A stretch of DNA of 64,000 nt from Bacteroidota bacterium (GCA_025361565.1 JANYKN010000034.1:1-64000); one strand, 5' to 3'; shown: positions 28,401 to 35,558, counted from the first letter of the stretch. The notes: a model not told the origin generated them from the letters alone. Numbers and translations: made by a program.

Positions 28401-28567
28401 TTCCGCTGGCTCTGGGGTTAGGATTGGGTGCTCAAATGCAACAACCTTTAGCTATTTCTGTAATTGGTGGGTTCATATCAGGGCTTCCGCTGTTATTATT
28501 TGTTTTCCCAGCCTTTTTGAGGATTATTTATGCGAAAAAGAATAATTCACGAGTAATAATTAATTAA
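25445..28567 (+). CDS. RND family efflux transporter permease
   Basis: 1040 residues, normal length for an RND pump, with 12 membrane helices in two halves and two large periplasmic loops. The transmembrane-4 signature GLIIDDAIVIIEQIY carries the proton-relay aspartates, and the second half has the corresponding GIMAENAIFTVNQF. It begins VYSYIHMQTNLFPEVNFPRIAL, typical of the family. It is proton-driven and works with the adaptor lipoprotein upstream. The pattern resembles both CusA/CzcA and HAE1 pumps; I see no methionine triad that would prove metal export, so the substrate is open. Confidence 0.92.
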   Translation: MKSAGYHKILYKPIIFTAILVFMAGVYSYIHMQTNLFPEVNFPRIALMVDAGQQPIDQMMITVTKPLESAVKRVQGVTLVRSVTSRGSSTINVYFQWGMDMNSLKTQLESRIMEIRNFLPADVNISIEAMNQSRFPVYGFTLESDKYSEVALRDQANLIVRPAFSQVPGISNVVVLGGKIKEYVIVPDVYKMTSLGITPNIIVNVFANNNFVLSNGYIKGYNRLYLSLTETRIENIDKLENLVIKSDGQRLTRLKDIARIEINEQQELLSVNANGHKAVILDLIKQPGINLVDFEKDATAKSLEIQKLLPKGIILKPYYNQSVFVTESANSVIETIWEGLFLAFIVMVLFLRSWRSSMVVLFTIPVTLAFTVVVLRLFGITINIMSLGAIAASIGLIIDDAIVIIEQIYRTHEEFPEKDRYTVVAESIKGLFPAMIGSSLSTIVIHFPFRLMSGLAGSFFRELSDTMQITMACSFFVTWLVLPVLHIAIGYKHTKKPQREDAEHSVKRLRWLTWLIHRPILAGVYIIILGFAAWWAVSKMETGFLPDLDEGSIVLDYYSPSGTSIEESERLCQAMEKIVINHPDVASYSRRLGVNMGSFTIPFNVGDYLIQLKKDRKKTTEEVISDLRAKINREVPAMSVDFGQRIADLLGDLMSVPQPIEIKIFGNDYKILASYALKVEEIMEKVKGVADIETGLVPEGPSLIIVPDQEKLSRYGIALTDFQMQMSAYTGGVPVGMNAGIPVPSPTQSAMTSGLQIGQIQEGELMRRTILRFIDYQKNDVELLRKQLIFLPDGTTRPLEFFCSMHVLPGESERMREDLKSVVAVTARLDNRDLGSAIKEIKKEIENKIALPQGFNVVYAGAYANQQQSFDELFRVLAMAILFVCTVLMFLFKEWRMTFLIIFISVAGISGCLIALYITGVPLNVSSYTGIIMIVGIMAENAIFTVNQFKTNLAATGDVDHSVDFAIAIRLRPKLMTACGAILALFPLALGLGLGAQMQQPLAISVIGGFISGLPLLLFVFPAFLRIIYAKKNNSRVIIN

Positions 28568-28674
28568 GGATAAGCTAACACTGTCAGGTTTTTCAAACTC
28601 TGACAGATTCCAGATAAAACATTCTTTAAAGTATAAGAGAACCTACAAACAGAAGATTCTTACCTTTGAGCAAA

Positions 28675-28842
28675 AGAGGATAAAGCAGCATATCAGTGCG
28701 ACCAATGGTGCATTGCTGCCCGTCTGACAGACTTGATCCAAAAGGTTTGATTTAAGTATTGATGAAAGCAAGTACCTTAATTCTTGCTATGCTCGTTTGG
28801 CAGGATAATATTAGCCATAATACCTTTTGTGCCTTATCCTCT
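28675..28842 (+). ncRNA. Candidate IS110 bridge RNA in the transposase leader
   Basis: The leader folds on paper into a closed multi-arm structure of 168 nt ending 26 nt before the transposase ATG. A 9-bp closing stem pairs AGAGGATAA (28675-28683) with TTATCCTCT (28834-28842). Inside lie arm 1, GCAGCA/TGCTGC (28685-28690, 28714-28719) with a 23-nt loop, and arm 2, CAAAAGGT/ACCTTTTG (28739-28746, 28822-28829), which contains hairpin AGCAAG/CTTGCT (28767-28772, 28783-28788). IS110 recombinases are guided by a bridge RNA of about this size encoded in a non-coding end, with target- and donor-binding loops. The position, size and two-arm architecture fit. Transcript ends are unknown. Confidence 0.6.
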
Positions 28843-28868
28843 CATTCTAAAACAAAATTCATCTTCTT

Positions 28869-30219
28869 ATGACAAATGTAAAGAAAAAGAAAATTGCATC
28901 AAAAAAAGCAGTGCTTGAGCGCATTAAATTTAATGCAGCAGGGATTGATTTGAGTTCCCAAGACATGTATGTTGCAGTGATTGACAAGCCCGTAGTCAAA
29001 TTTTCCACCTTCACTTTTGGTATTAAAGAGTGTGTAAAATACCTGCAAACAGAAAACATCGGGTCTATTGCCATTGAAGCAACAGGGATTTATTGGTTCC
29101 CAATTTATGAAGCCCTCGAAGAAGTCGGATTTGAGATTTATATTGTAAATGGCCGGCATGCAAAAAATGTCCCAGGCCGGAAAACAGATGTCCTTGATTC
29201 TGAATGGCTGCGTGAATTGCACACTTACGGACTTTTGAGGGCATCCTTTATCCCAAAGGAAGAAATCAGAAAGTTGAGATATTATATGCGGCTGCGAAAA
29301 GACCACATAGCATCCAAAGCCGCATGTGTCAACCATGTGCAAAAAAAATTTAGATGCAATGAACATAAAACTCCACACAGTCATCAGCGACATCATGGGC
29401 GAAAGTGGGCAAAAGGTGGTAAGGGCAATTGCCAATGGCGAAACCTCGGCAGAAAAGCTTACCGGGCTGTGCAATGCCGATATGCAAAAACGAAAGGGCC
29501 CTGAAATATTAAAAGCCCTTGAAGGAAAGTTCAGAGAAGAGTATTTATTTGCACTTAACCAGGCATTGGACATTTATGATTTTTTCTTTGAAAAGATTAG
29601 GGCTTGCGATAATCAAATCGAAAACTTGCTGTTTACAATGACAAAGCAGAAAGAGGAACCTCATGATTTAAGTGCATCTAAAAGCATAAACCACAATATG
29701 CCTCAAATAAAGGATTTTCATTACCTGATGGTTAAATTGTCAGGAAATAAAGATGCTACATCAATTGCAGGCATAAATGATTATTCGTTTCTCCAGATTA
29801 TCTCTGAAACAGGATTGGATTTACAGGAAAAATGGTTAACCAACAGCCATTTTACTTCGTGGTTAGGTTTAGCGCCCCCTTTAAATAAATCAGGAAAAGG
29901 ACCAAGGCAAAAAAAGAAATTCAAGAGGCAAGTAAACAATGCAGGTGAGATTTTCAAACAAATAGCACAAAATGTTGGAAATGGAAAACATTGTGCTTTG
30001 TCGGGTTTTTACAAAAGGATAAAAGGACGCAGTGGTGCATCAATAGCAAATAAAGCAACAGCAAGAAAAATAGCAGTTTACTATTACGACTTAATGACTA
30101 AAGGTTTAAATTTTGTTGAAGAAGGTATTAAAAGGTATGAAGAACGTTACAAAGCCCAAAAGCTTAAATATTTGTTCAAACAAGCTCAAGAATTTGGATT
30201 TGAATTAGTTTGTGCCTGA
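28869..30219 (+). pseudogene. IS110-family DEDD transposase, split by a frameshift
   Basis: Two overlapping ORFs (28869-29504 and 29326-30219) are one IS110 transposase of about 450 codons. The first carries the RuvC-like DEDD domain: AAGIDLSSQDMYVAV, IAIEATGIYWF, and GRKTDVLDSEWLRELH. The second has the IS116/IS110/IS902 C-terminal domain: SIAGINDYSFLQIISETG, WLGLAPPLNKSGKGPRQ (the Ser here is a plausible catalytic Ser), GASIANKATARKIAVYYYD. The frames meet at A8 (29341-29348): one A fewer would give HVQKNLDAMNIKLHTV in a single frame. This may be a disabling mutation, transcript slippage on the A-run, or a sequencing error. A single uninterrupted ORF is normal for IS110. Confidence 0.85.
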
Positions 30220-30334
30220 ATTTATCAATTAAACATAACCAAACCAATTCACAATTAGGGTTAGTGAATGGTTTGATATTGCAATCTTACGAATGAAGAT
30301 TGTTGATATGATATGTCCTGACTCAAAACTTAAA

Positions 30335-30371
30335 TTTTGATATAGTCTTAATACTTAAGACTATATCAAAA
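30335..30371. terminator. 17-bp perfect hairpin after the transposase
   Basis: TTTTGATATAGTCTTAA (30335-30351), loop TAC, and TTAAGACTATATCAAAA (30355-30371) form a perfect 17-bp stem about 116 bp beyond the transposase stop and inside the IS right end. It is followed by ATACTTCTTT, a weak T-rich tail. It could stop the transposase transcript or block readthrough from outside. Confidence 0.55.
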
Positions 30372-30576
30372 TACTTCTTTCAGACTGGATGGTTCTTTGG
30401 CAGGTTGGAGGATAGGTAACCTGTCAGTGTGCATTGCACCTGACAGTGTTAAAAATATTCGATTATAATTTAACTTTAAAATCAACTATCTATACTAAAA
30501 TAATGTAAACTAAGTTTTAATTAAAGACAAACATCCCAGAATTAAAATTGGTAAAGCAAACTAATAGTTGAAAATA

Positions 30577-32688
30577 ATGGCTAATTTACTTTTCGTCACA
30601 ATCGTTTTTGGCCTTACCCTAAACATCAATGCCCAACAAAAAATTGTTGTTAAAAATGTTGGTCATCAAAGTGTTGTAAAAAGCCTTGCCTTTAGTCCGG
30701 ATGGAAAATACCTTGCTGTTGGTGGCGATGACAATACAATTAAAGTTTGGGATTTACAAAATGGAAAACCCCTTACTGCTTTAAAACACAATGGTGCTAT
30801 TAATAGTGTTGCTTTTAGTTATGATGGAAAATATCTGGCATCGGGCAGCAATGATTCAACTATCAAAATATGGAATGCGCAAAATTGGATAGAAATACGT
30901 ACTCTGCCCAAAGAAAAATCTGCCATAAAAACAATTTCTTTCAATCCTGACGGAAAAATCCTTGCTTCAGGTGGTTATCAATCTATCAAACTATGGAATG
31001 TAAAAACCTGGAAAGAAATCCATTGCATTGCAGCACACACTTCTTATATATCAAGCATATCCTTTAGTTCCGATGGGAAGTACCTTGTTTCGGGAAGCGA
31101 AGATTGCAAAGTCAAGCTTTGGGATGTAAAAACCAAAGAAGAAGTGCGCAACATGGATGCAAATTCACAGTGGGTAAATTGTGTATCCTTTAGCCCTGAT
31201 TGCAAATATGTAGCTTTCGCCAGCTCAGATAAAACTATCGGATTGTGGAATTTCGAAAGCAAAAAGAAAAGTATTACAATTCTAAAACAAAATGGTATTG
31301 TTAAAAGCATAGCTTTCAGTCCCAATAGTAAATATTTGGCTTGCGGAGGTCTGGATAAAAAAATTAAACTTTGGGATATACAAGCCGGATATAGTTTACA
31401 TACTTTGGTGCAAAAGGTTGTTGTAAATAGTATTTCTTTTAGCCCTGATGGAAAATATATTGCCTCTGGCAACGACGATGGCTCAGTTGTTATTTGGGAA
31501 ACATCAACTGGCAATCAATTGATTACAATGATAGGAATGTTGTCAGATCAAAAGGATTGGATTGTATTTACTCCTTCCGGAAAGTATGACGGCATTAATT
31601 ATAACAAATATTTGAAAGGTGCTTCGGGTGCTCAGTTGAATGAACTTCCGACAAATGATGGCAATTATTTGTCGGGCATCCTTGCAGAAGTTTTTGGGCA
31701 TAAACAAGTGCAGCCTGATAGAACCCCGCCAACCATTACCATAAATTCTGAATTAAACTTTGAAGTTTCGCAAAATGAATATACGATTAGCGGCAAATCG
31801 ACAGACGAAAGCGGAGTATTATTGGTTTTGGTTAACAGATTAAAAGCGGATAATGATAGTGGAAGTTTTAGTTGTCAGGTTAATTTAAATGAAGGGCTTA
31901 ATACAATTCAAATCTATGCATACGATAAGTTTGGTAATATGAACAATAAAACCGTAACAATTACCTTTAAACCTTCTCTGCGAAAAGATTATGCGTTGAT
32001 ATTTTATGAAAGTGATTATACAACCAGTAACTTGCCAAACCTGAGAGGTACAAAAAAGAATGCAGATACTCTTTCAAGCATTTTGCAAAATAAATATGGA
32101 TTTGAAACACATGTTTTTCCAAATTATACAGCATTACAAATAGAAAAAACTTTGAGTAGATACAGCAAAAAGAGTTATTCACCCAATGACCAATTGTTGA
32201 TTTATTTTACAGGACACGGCCAAAAGGGAAATGCCGATACAACCGGTTATTTGTTGTGTGCCAATAACACTAAAATGACTCATAAAGAGTTTAATACATG
32301 GTCAGGAATAGATTCGTGTCAGCATATATTAATGGTTCTGGATGCTTGTTACAGTGGCTTGGGATTAAGTATAAATATGATTGGAGATACGCCGCCGCAA
32401 TATAATCCAAGAACAAAGGATGAATATCTGAAGGAATTATTCAAATTTAAGCCTGCACGAAAGGCTTTAACTTCGGGTGAAGGAAAAGTTTCCATACCAC
32501 TCGATGGTATTTCGGAATTTACTGAAGCTTTTATCCTTGCACTGAAAAAGAATGAAGGTAAATTATTTAATATACTTACTTATAACGAATTGAAAGCTAA
32601 ATTAGGGAATGATTATTTAAAATTAGAATCAGGGAAATTTTATAATGACGACGAATCGGATGGGACTTTTATTTTTATGAAAAAATGA
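30577..32688 (+). CDS. Secreted WD40-repeat caspase-family (C14) protein
   Basis: The ORF track starts at a TTG; I prefer the ATG at 30577, giving MANLLFVTIVFGLTLNINAQ, a clean signal peptide. Seven WD40 repeats follow (about 25-310), each with xSVAFSPDGKYLASG...IKLWD, making one seven-bladed propeller. An Ig-like segment (about 380-455, VSQNEYTISGKSTDESG) joins it to a C-terminal caspase-like domain. There the His-Cys dyad is visible in LIYFTGHGQKG and LMVLDACYSGLG, after DYALIFYESDY and LRGTKKNADTLSSIL. It should be an exported cysteine protease cutting after an acidic or basic residue (specificity unknown), with the propeller binding a partner. The next gene starts four bases after its stop. 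Confidence 0.88.
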   Translation: MANLLFVTIVFGLTLNINAQQKIVVKNVGHQSVVKSLAFSPDGKYLAVGGDDNTIKVWDLQNGKPLTALKHNGAINSVAFSYDGKYLASGSNDSTIKIWNAQNWIEIRTLPKEKSAIKTISFNPDGKILASGGYQSIKLWNVKTWKEIHCIAAHTSYISSISFSSDGKYLVSGSEDCKVKLWDVKTKEEVRNMDANSQWVNCVSFSPDCKYVAFASSDKTIGLWNFESKKKSITILKQNGIVKSIAFSPNSKYLACGGLDKKIKLWDIQAGYSLHTLVQKVVVNSISFSPDGKYIASGNDDGSVVIWETSTGNQLITMIGMLSDQKDWIVFTPSGKYDGINYNKYLKGASGAQLNELPTNDGNYLSGILAEVFGHKQVQPDRTPPTITINSELNFEVSQNEYTISGKSTDESGVLLVLVNRLKADNDSGSFSCQVNLNEGLNTIQIYAYDKFGNMNNKTVTITFKPSLRKDYALIFYESDYTTSNLPNLRGTKKNADTLSSILQNKYGFETHVFPNYTALQIEKTLSRYSKKSYSPNDQLLIYFTGHGQKGNADTTGYLLCANNTKMTHKEFNTWSGIDSCQHILMVLDACYSGLGLSINMIGDTPPQYNPRTKDEYLKELFKFKPARKALTSGEGKVSIPLDGISEFTEAFILALKKNEGKLFNILTYNELKAKLGNDYLKLESGKFYNDDESDGTFIFMKK

Positions 32689-32692
32689 GGTT

Positions 32693-33670
32693 ATGAAAAG
32701 AAAAATTTTAGTATCGCTGATGGTATTTTTAAATACATATATGTTTTCTCAAACAATTGATGATTTTACAATTGGAAGAATAAACAAAGAACTTGAAGAA
32801 AAGGGCATTTCACAAGTATTCGTATTTAGGGATATTGTTGTGGATAGTGTAAATCATATTATCCGTATTCAGTTTGAATTTAATTCGCCTGATGCTGCCA
32901 GAAATGATACCTTGTGGCGTATTTTGAAAAATGATTTTCAAAAGCAGAAAAATATGGATATTCGTGAGTATTTGTATTTCTATAGTATCAATGTATTTAA
33001 AATCACTGAACCAAAGAATGTTTTAGTCGAAATCCGTCAATCTTTTATTAGTGAAGATTGCCCTTTTATACAATATTATTATAATGAAGATACGAAGCGA
33101 TTCACAGGTGATGAGAAAGAAAAAGTGTGCATGGCTGAATATAAAAAGGCAATTTTGTTAAATTCATTTGTCTATTACGATAAAATTTTTCTAATAAACA
33201 ATACAGATCTGGCAATTGATAATTATTACAATTTGTTAAACAAGTATTTTAGAGGATTTTATACTAAAGGTGGATTTGAAAAGAACAGTAAAAATCAGGA
33301 ATTCAAATCCATGTATCGAAGAATGGACCCGACACTGAAATTTGAAGTACAAAATCTTCAGAAGGAAGTACTGAACGATGCTGGCGAAAATTTTGTATAC
33401 AGCATTCTCAGATTTATTTATGACAAGAGTTATCTTCCATATGAATATCTTAAATTTGAAATTAAATTAGAACCTCAGAAACAAACCAATCAGATGGAAT
33501 TAGACGTGAAAATAACAGGACGTTATGGTTCAGGATTTTACGAAAACTGGCGTTGGGAAACCATGAACGATATGGATAGGGGTTTTCCTGCATATATTGA
33601 CGATTATGCAAAGAAAATATCTGATGAAATAGTTAGAAAAATTACCATTTATAAAGATTATGGAAACTAA
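32693..33670 (+). CDS. Secreted hypothetical protein downstream of the caspase gene
   Basis: 325 residues, not recognised. It has an N-terminal signal peptide (MKRKILVSLMVFLNTYMFSQ) and then a soluble mixed alpha/beta protein with no known motif; conserved-looking pieces are GISQVFVFRDIVVDSVNHI, CMAEYKKAILLNSFVYYDKIF and GSGFYENWRWETMNDM. It starts four bases after the caspase stop and overlaps the next gene by 11 bases. It is therefore co-expressed with the caspase and could be its substrate, inhibitor or partner in the envelope (inferred from context only). Confidence 0.7.
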   Translation: MKRKILVSLMVFLNTYMFSQTIDDFTIGRINKELEEKGISQVFVFRDIVVDSVNHIIRIQFEFNSPDAARNDTLWRILKNDFQKQKNMDIREYLYFYSINVFKITEPKNVLVEIRQSFISEDCPFIQYYYNEDTKRFTGDEKEKVCMAEYKKAILLNSFVYYDKIFLINNTDLAIDNYYNLLNKYFRGFYTKGGFEKNSKNQEFKSMYRRMDPTLKFEVQNLQKEVLNDAGENFVYSILRFIYDKSYLPYEYLKFEIKLEPQKQTNQMELDVKITGRYGSGFYENWRWETMNDMDRGFPAYIDDYAKKISDEIVRKITIYKDYGN

Positions 33671-34109
33671 TAAAACCAAACACATGAAAGAAAAAACATT
33701 AAAAAACATCATTTTATTCCTGATGTTATCGGCTAAGCTTTTGATAATAGGTTTAATTCTGTTTCATTATGCAACACAAGGGCTGGAAAAGAACGAAACA
33801 TATTCTATTATTACACTTATTTTACCGCTTTTTATGGTTTATCTTACCATAATCATAAAAGATTTACTTTCTAATCCTTTCAAATCTACTGATAGTAAGG
33901 AAAAACCTAAGATTGTAAAAGGTTCAATAAGTGCAATAACCTTTATTATATTTCCAATTTATTTCATAGCCTTGGCTTATTGTATCAATCAAACAGCTAA
34001 AGGCGAAATGCAGACCGACGATCTGCAAAAAGTATTGGGTTTAATCGAAAGTGCATTTGGAGTTTATATCGGACAGATTATCTTTACGCTTTTTAAGCAG
34101 AAAGAGTAG
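33660..34109 (+). CDS. Four-helix membrane protein, third gene of the caspase operon
   Basis: 149 residues. Predicted membrane helices lie at about 15-36 (NIILFLMLSAKLLIIGLILF), 48-66 (SIITLILPLFMVYLTIII), 88-108 (AITFIIFPIYFIALAYC) and 125-142 (ESAFGVYIGQIIFTLF). No family is recognised. It overlaps the preceding gene by 11 bases, so translation is probably coupled. It completes a three-gene unit of secreted protease, secreted protein and membrane protein. Confidence 0.7.
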   Translation: METNKTKHMKEKTLKNIILFLMLSAKLLIIGLILFHYATQGLEKNETYSIITLILPLFMVYLTIIIKDLLSNPFKSTDSKEKPKIVKGSISAITFIIFPIYFIALAYCINQTAKGEMQTDDLQKVLGLIESAFGVYIGQIIFTLFKQKE

Positions 34110-34131
34110 AAAGGGATAATAAGCGGTTTTA

Positions 34132-34164
34132 AAAGATGAAACCTTTATAAAAGATTTCATCTTT
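34132..34164. repeat. Palindromic repeat, GATGAAACCTTT type, copy 1
   Basis: AAAGATGAAA (34132-34141) and TTTCATCTTT (34155-34164) enclose CCTTTATAAAAGA, followed by AGCAC. It is nearly identical to the copy at 34428-34460, 296 bp away, and lies 22 bp after the stop of the four-TM gene, where it could act as a terminator. Confidence 0.75.
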
Positions 34165-34212
34165 AGCACTTGTATAAGTATTTAATGATTGAAATAAATT
34201 AATATAAATAAG

Positions 34213-34416
34213 ATGAAAAAATTTTTAATGATCTTTTTGTGCCTGGGGTTTTTACTCGGCACATCTTCTTGTGTTGTGATTAATAAAAAAGACAACGGAA
34301 AACATAAAGGGTGGTATAAGAGTCCAAATAATCAAAATAAGTCAAATAATTCAAACAATTCCAATAAATCAAATAAGTCGAATCAAGGAAATTCAAGCAG
34401 TAATAAAAAGAAATAA
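34213..34416 (+). CDS. Small Asn/Ser/Lys-rich lipoprotein
   Basis: 67 residues. A signal sequence ends in a lipobox (LGTSSC), so the mature protein is a lipid-anchored peptide of about 48 residues. After VVINKKDNGKHKGWYKSPNN it becomes a low-complexity NKSNNSNKSN tail ending in lysines. Similar short lipoproteins are common in Bacteroidota and are sometimes mislabelled as quinol oxidase subunit 4. No function is assigned. The gene is bracketed by two near-identical palindromic repeats (34132-34164 and 34428-34460). Confidence 0.65.
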   Translation: MKKFLMIFLCLGFLLGTSSCVVINKKDNGKHKGWYKSPNNQNKSNNSNNSNKSNKSNQGNSSSNKKK

Positions 34417-34427
34417 AGCGTGATTTT

Positions 34428-34460
34428 AAAGATGAAACCTTTACAAAAGATTTCATCTTT
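34428..34460. repeat. Palindromic repeat, GATGAAACCTTT type, copy 2
   Basis: AAAGATGAAA (34428-34437) pairs with TTTCATCTTT (34451-34460) around CCTTTACAAAAGA, followed by AGCAA. It differs from copy 1 by one base (T to C) in the spacer. It lies 11 bp after the lipoprotein stop, again in a terminator position. Confidence 0.75.
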
Positions 34461-34502
34461 AGCAACCGTCAAATATTCTATAATCAATTAACAAACAAAC
34501 AC

Positions 34503-34841
34503 ATGATGAATCAATCTATTTTAATTACTACAAGCAATGCCTTGGAAGGTTACAAGGTTACAAAGCAATTGGGCCTGATCCGTGGAATAACAGTTAGATC
34601 AAGAAGCCTTGTAGGTAACATTGCCGGAGGTTTTATGACATTATTTGGTGGCAGAAGCGTCATTTACACCGAATTATGCGAAAAAGCCCGTGAAGAAGCC
34701 TTGCAACTAATGATTAGGCATGGAAAAGAAACCGGTTGTAATGCCATAATTAATATGCGTTATGATGCCAATGAAGTAATGAACGGACTTACTGAAGTGC
34801 TGGCTTATGGAACAGCTGTGGTGGTTGAGCCAATTAACTAA
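34503..34841 (+). CDS. YbjQ/UPF0145-family protein
   Basis: 112 residues, full length for the family, sometimes called putative heavy-metal-binding domain proteins. Signatures are ILITTSNALEGYKVTKQLGLIRGITVRS, then LVGNIAGGFMTLFGG, EEALQLMIRHGKETGCNAIINMRYD and a final EVLAYGTAVVVEP. It is soluble, likely a small oligomeric alpha/beta protein. The biochemical role is unknown; metal binding is a family guess without visible metal-binding motif here. It has its own start about 40 bp after a palindromic repeat. Confidence 0.88.
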   Translation: MMNQSILITTSNALEGYKVTKQLGLIRGITVRSRSLVGNIAGGFMTLFGGRSVIYTELCEKAREEALQLMIRHGKETGCNAIINMRYDANEVMNGLTEVLAYGTAVVVEPIN

Positions 34842-34909
34842 TTTTCATATATTCGTGTCCCAATAAATATCATACACAACAAACCAATATTCAGACCATC
34901 AGAAAAGAA

Positions 34910-35524
34910 ATGACCAATATCGTGAATCAAACAGATATGAAAAAACTCATTGAGTTGGATGGAATATTTGCTTTGATTTACGATAAATATGGTCCACCGC
35001 CAAACTGGACAAGACCACAGGGTTTTGTGTCTTTATCCAGGATAATATTGGAGCAACAGGTAAGTTTGGCTTCGGCAAATGCACATTATCTTAAATTGAA
35101 TGATTATTTGAAGGAGTTTGTTCCAAATGAAATTTTAAAGCTTACGGATGAGGAAATGAGAAATTGTCAGATAAGCCGACAAAAGGCTAAGTATTTGCGT
35201 GCTTTATCATCTGCAATATTGGATGGAAATATTGATTTGGAGAAATTGACAGAGATGGATCATTCACAAATTCGCAAGCAACTTACAAATATCAATGGAA
35301 TAGGCAATTGGACTGTTGATATTTATTTAATGTTTTGCCTTCAGGGAAAAGATATTTTTCCTGAAGGCGATATTGCCATTATCAATACCATTAATGAATT
35401 AAGTGAAGCCAAAACAAAGGAAGAAAGAATATTGCTTTCTGAAAAGTGGAAACCATATCGTTCGCTGGCTACTTATTTTTTGTGGCATTATTATCTCAAA
35501 AAGAGAAATAGAATTTCAACGTGA
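34910..35524 (+). CDS. DNA-3-methyladenine glycosylase, AlkA-like HhH-GPD protein
   Basis: 204 residues. It has the helix-hairpin-helix plus Gly/Pro-Asp architecture of base-excision glycosylases: SRIILEQQVSLASANAHYL, DEEMRNCQISRQKAKYLRAL, the HhH LTNINGIGNWTVDIYLMFCL and the catalytic Asp in IFPEGDIAI. It would remove alkylated purines from DNA in the cytosol. It lacks the N-terminal TBP-like domain of E. coli AlkA, so it is the short bacterial form. An alternative start is the second ATG nine codons in. Confidence 0.88.
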   Translation: MTNIVNQTDMKKLIELDGIFALIYDKYGPPPNWTRPQGFVSLSRIILEQQVSLASANAHYLKLNDYLKEFVPNEILKLTDEEMRNCQISRQKAKYLRALSSAILDGNIDLEKLTEMDHSQIRKQLTNINGIGNWTVDIYLMFCLQGKDIFPEGDIAIINTINELSEAKTKEERILLSEKWKPYRSLATYFLWHYYLKKRNRIST

Positions 35525-35558
35525 CCAATAGCAGATTTCATTTGGCAAAATGCTTTCA

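Larger units (their letters stand above)
28600..30446 (+). mobile_element. IS110-family insertion sequence, about 1,840 bp
   Basis: The element contains a 269-bp structured leader, a frameshifted DEDD transposase and a right end with hairpins. CTGACAG occurs at 28600-28606 and again at 30440-30446, 1,840 bp apart. Deleting one copy and everything between rejoins TAACACTGTCAG, GTTTTTCAAACT and CTGACAGTGTTA into a 36-nt near-perfect palindrome, so the element appears to sit in the 3' arm of a REP-like hairpin just after the RND gene. The exact recombination point inside CTGACAG is not determined. IS110 elements lack terminal inverted repeats of the usual kind; the 14-bp pair TAACACTGTCAGGT/ACCTGACAGTGTTA at the edges comes from the target palindrome. 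Confidence 0.8.

Noticed and set aside
28899-29573. 224-residue minus-strand ORF inside the IS110 element
   Set aside because: It lies fully antisense to the transposase, whose motifs are clear; no recognisable domain in the antisense frame.
30568-30576. TTG start of the caspase gene in the ORF track
   Set aside because: The ATG at 30577 leads directly into a clean signal peptide.
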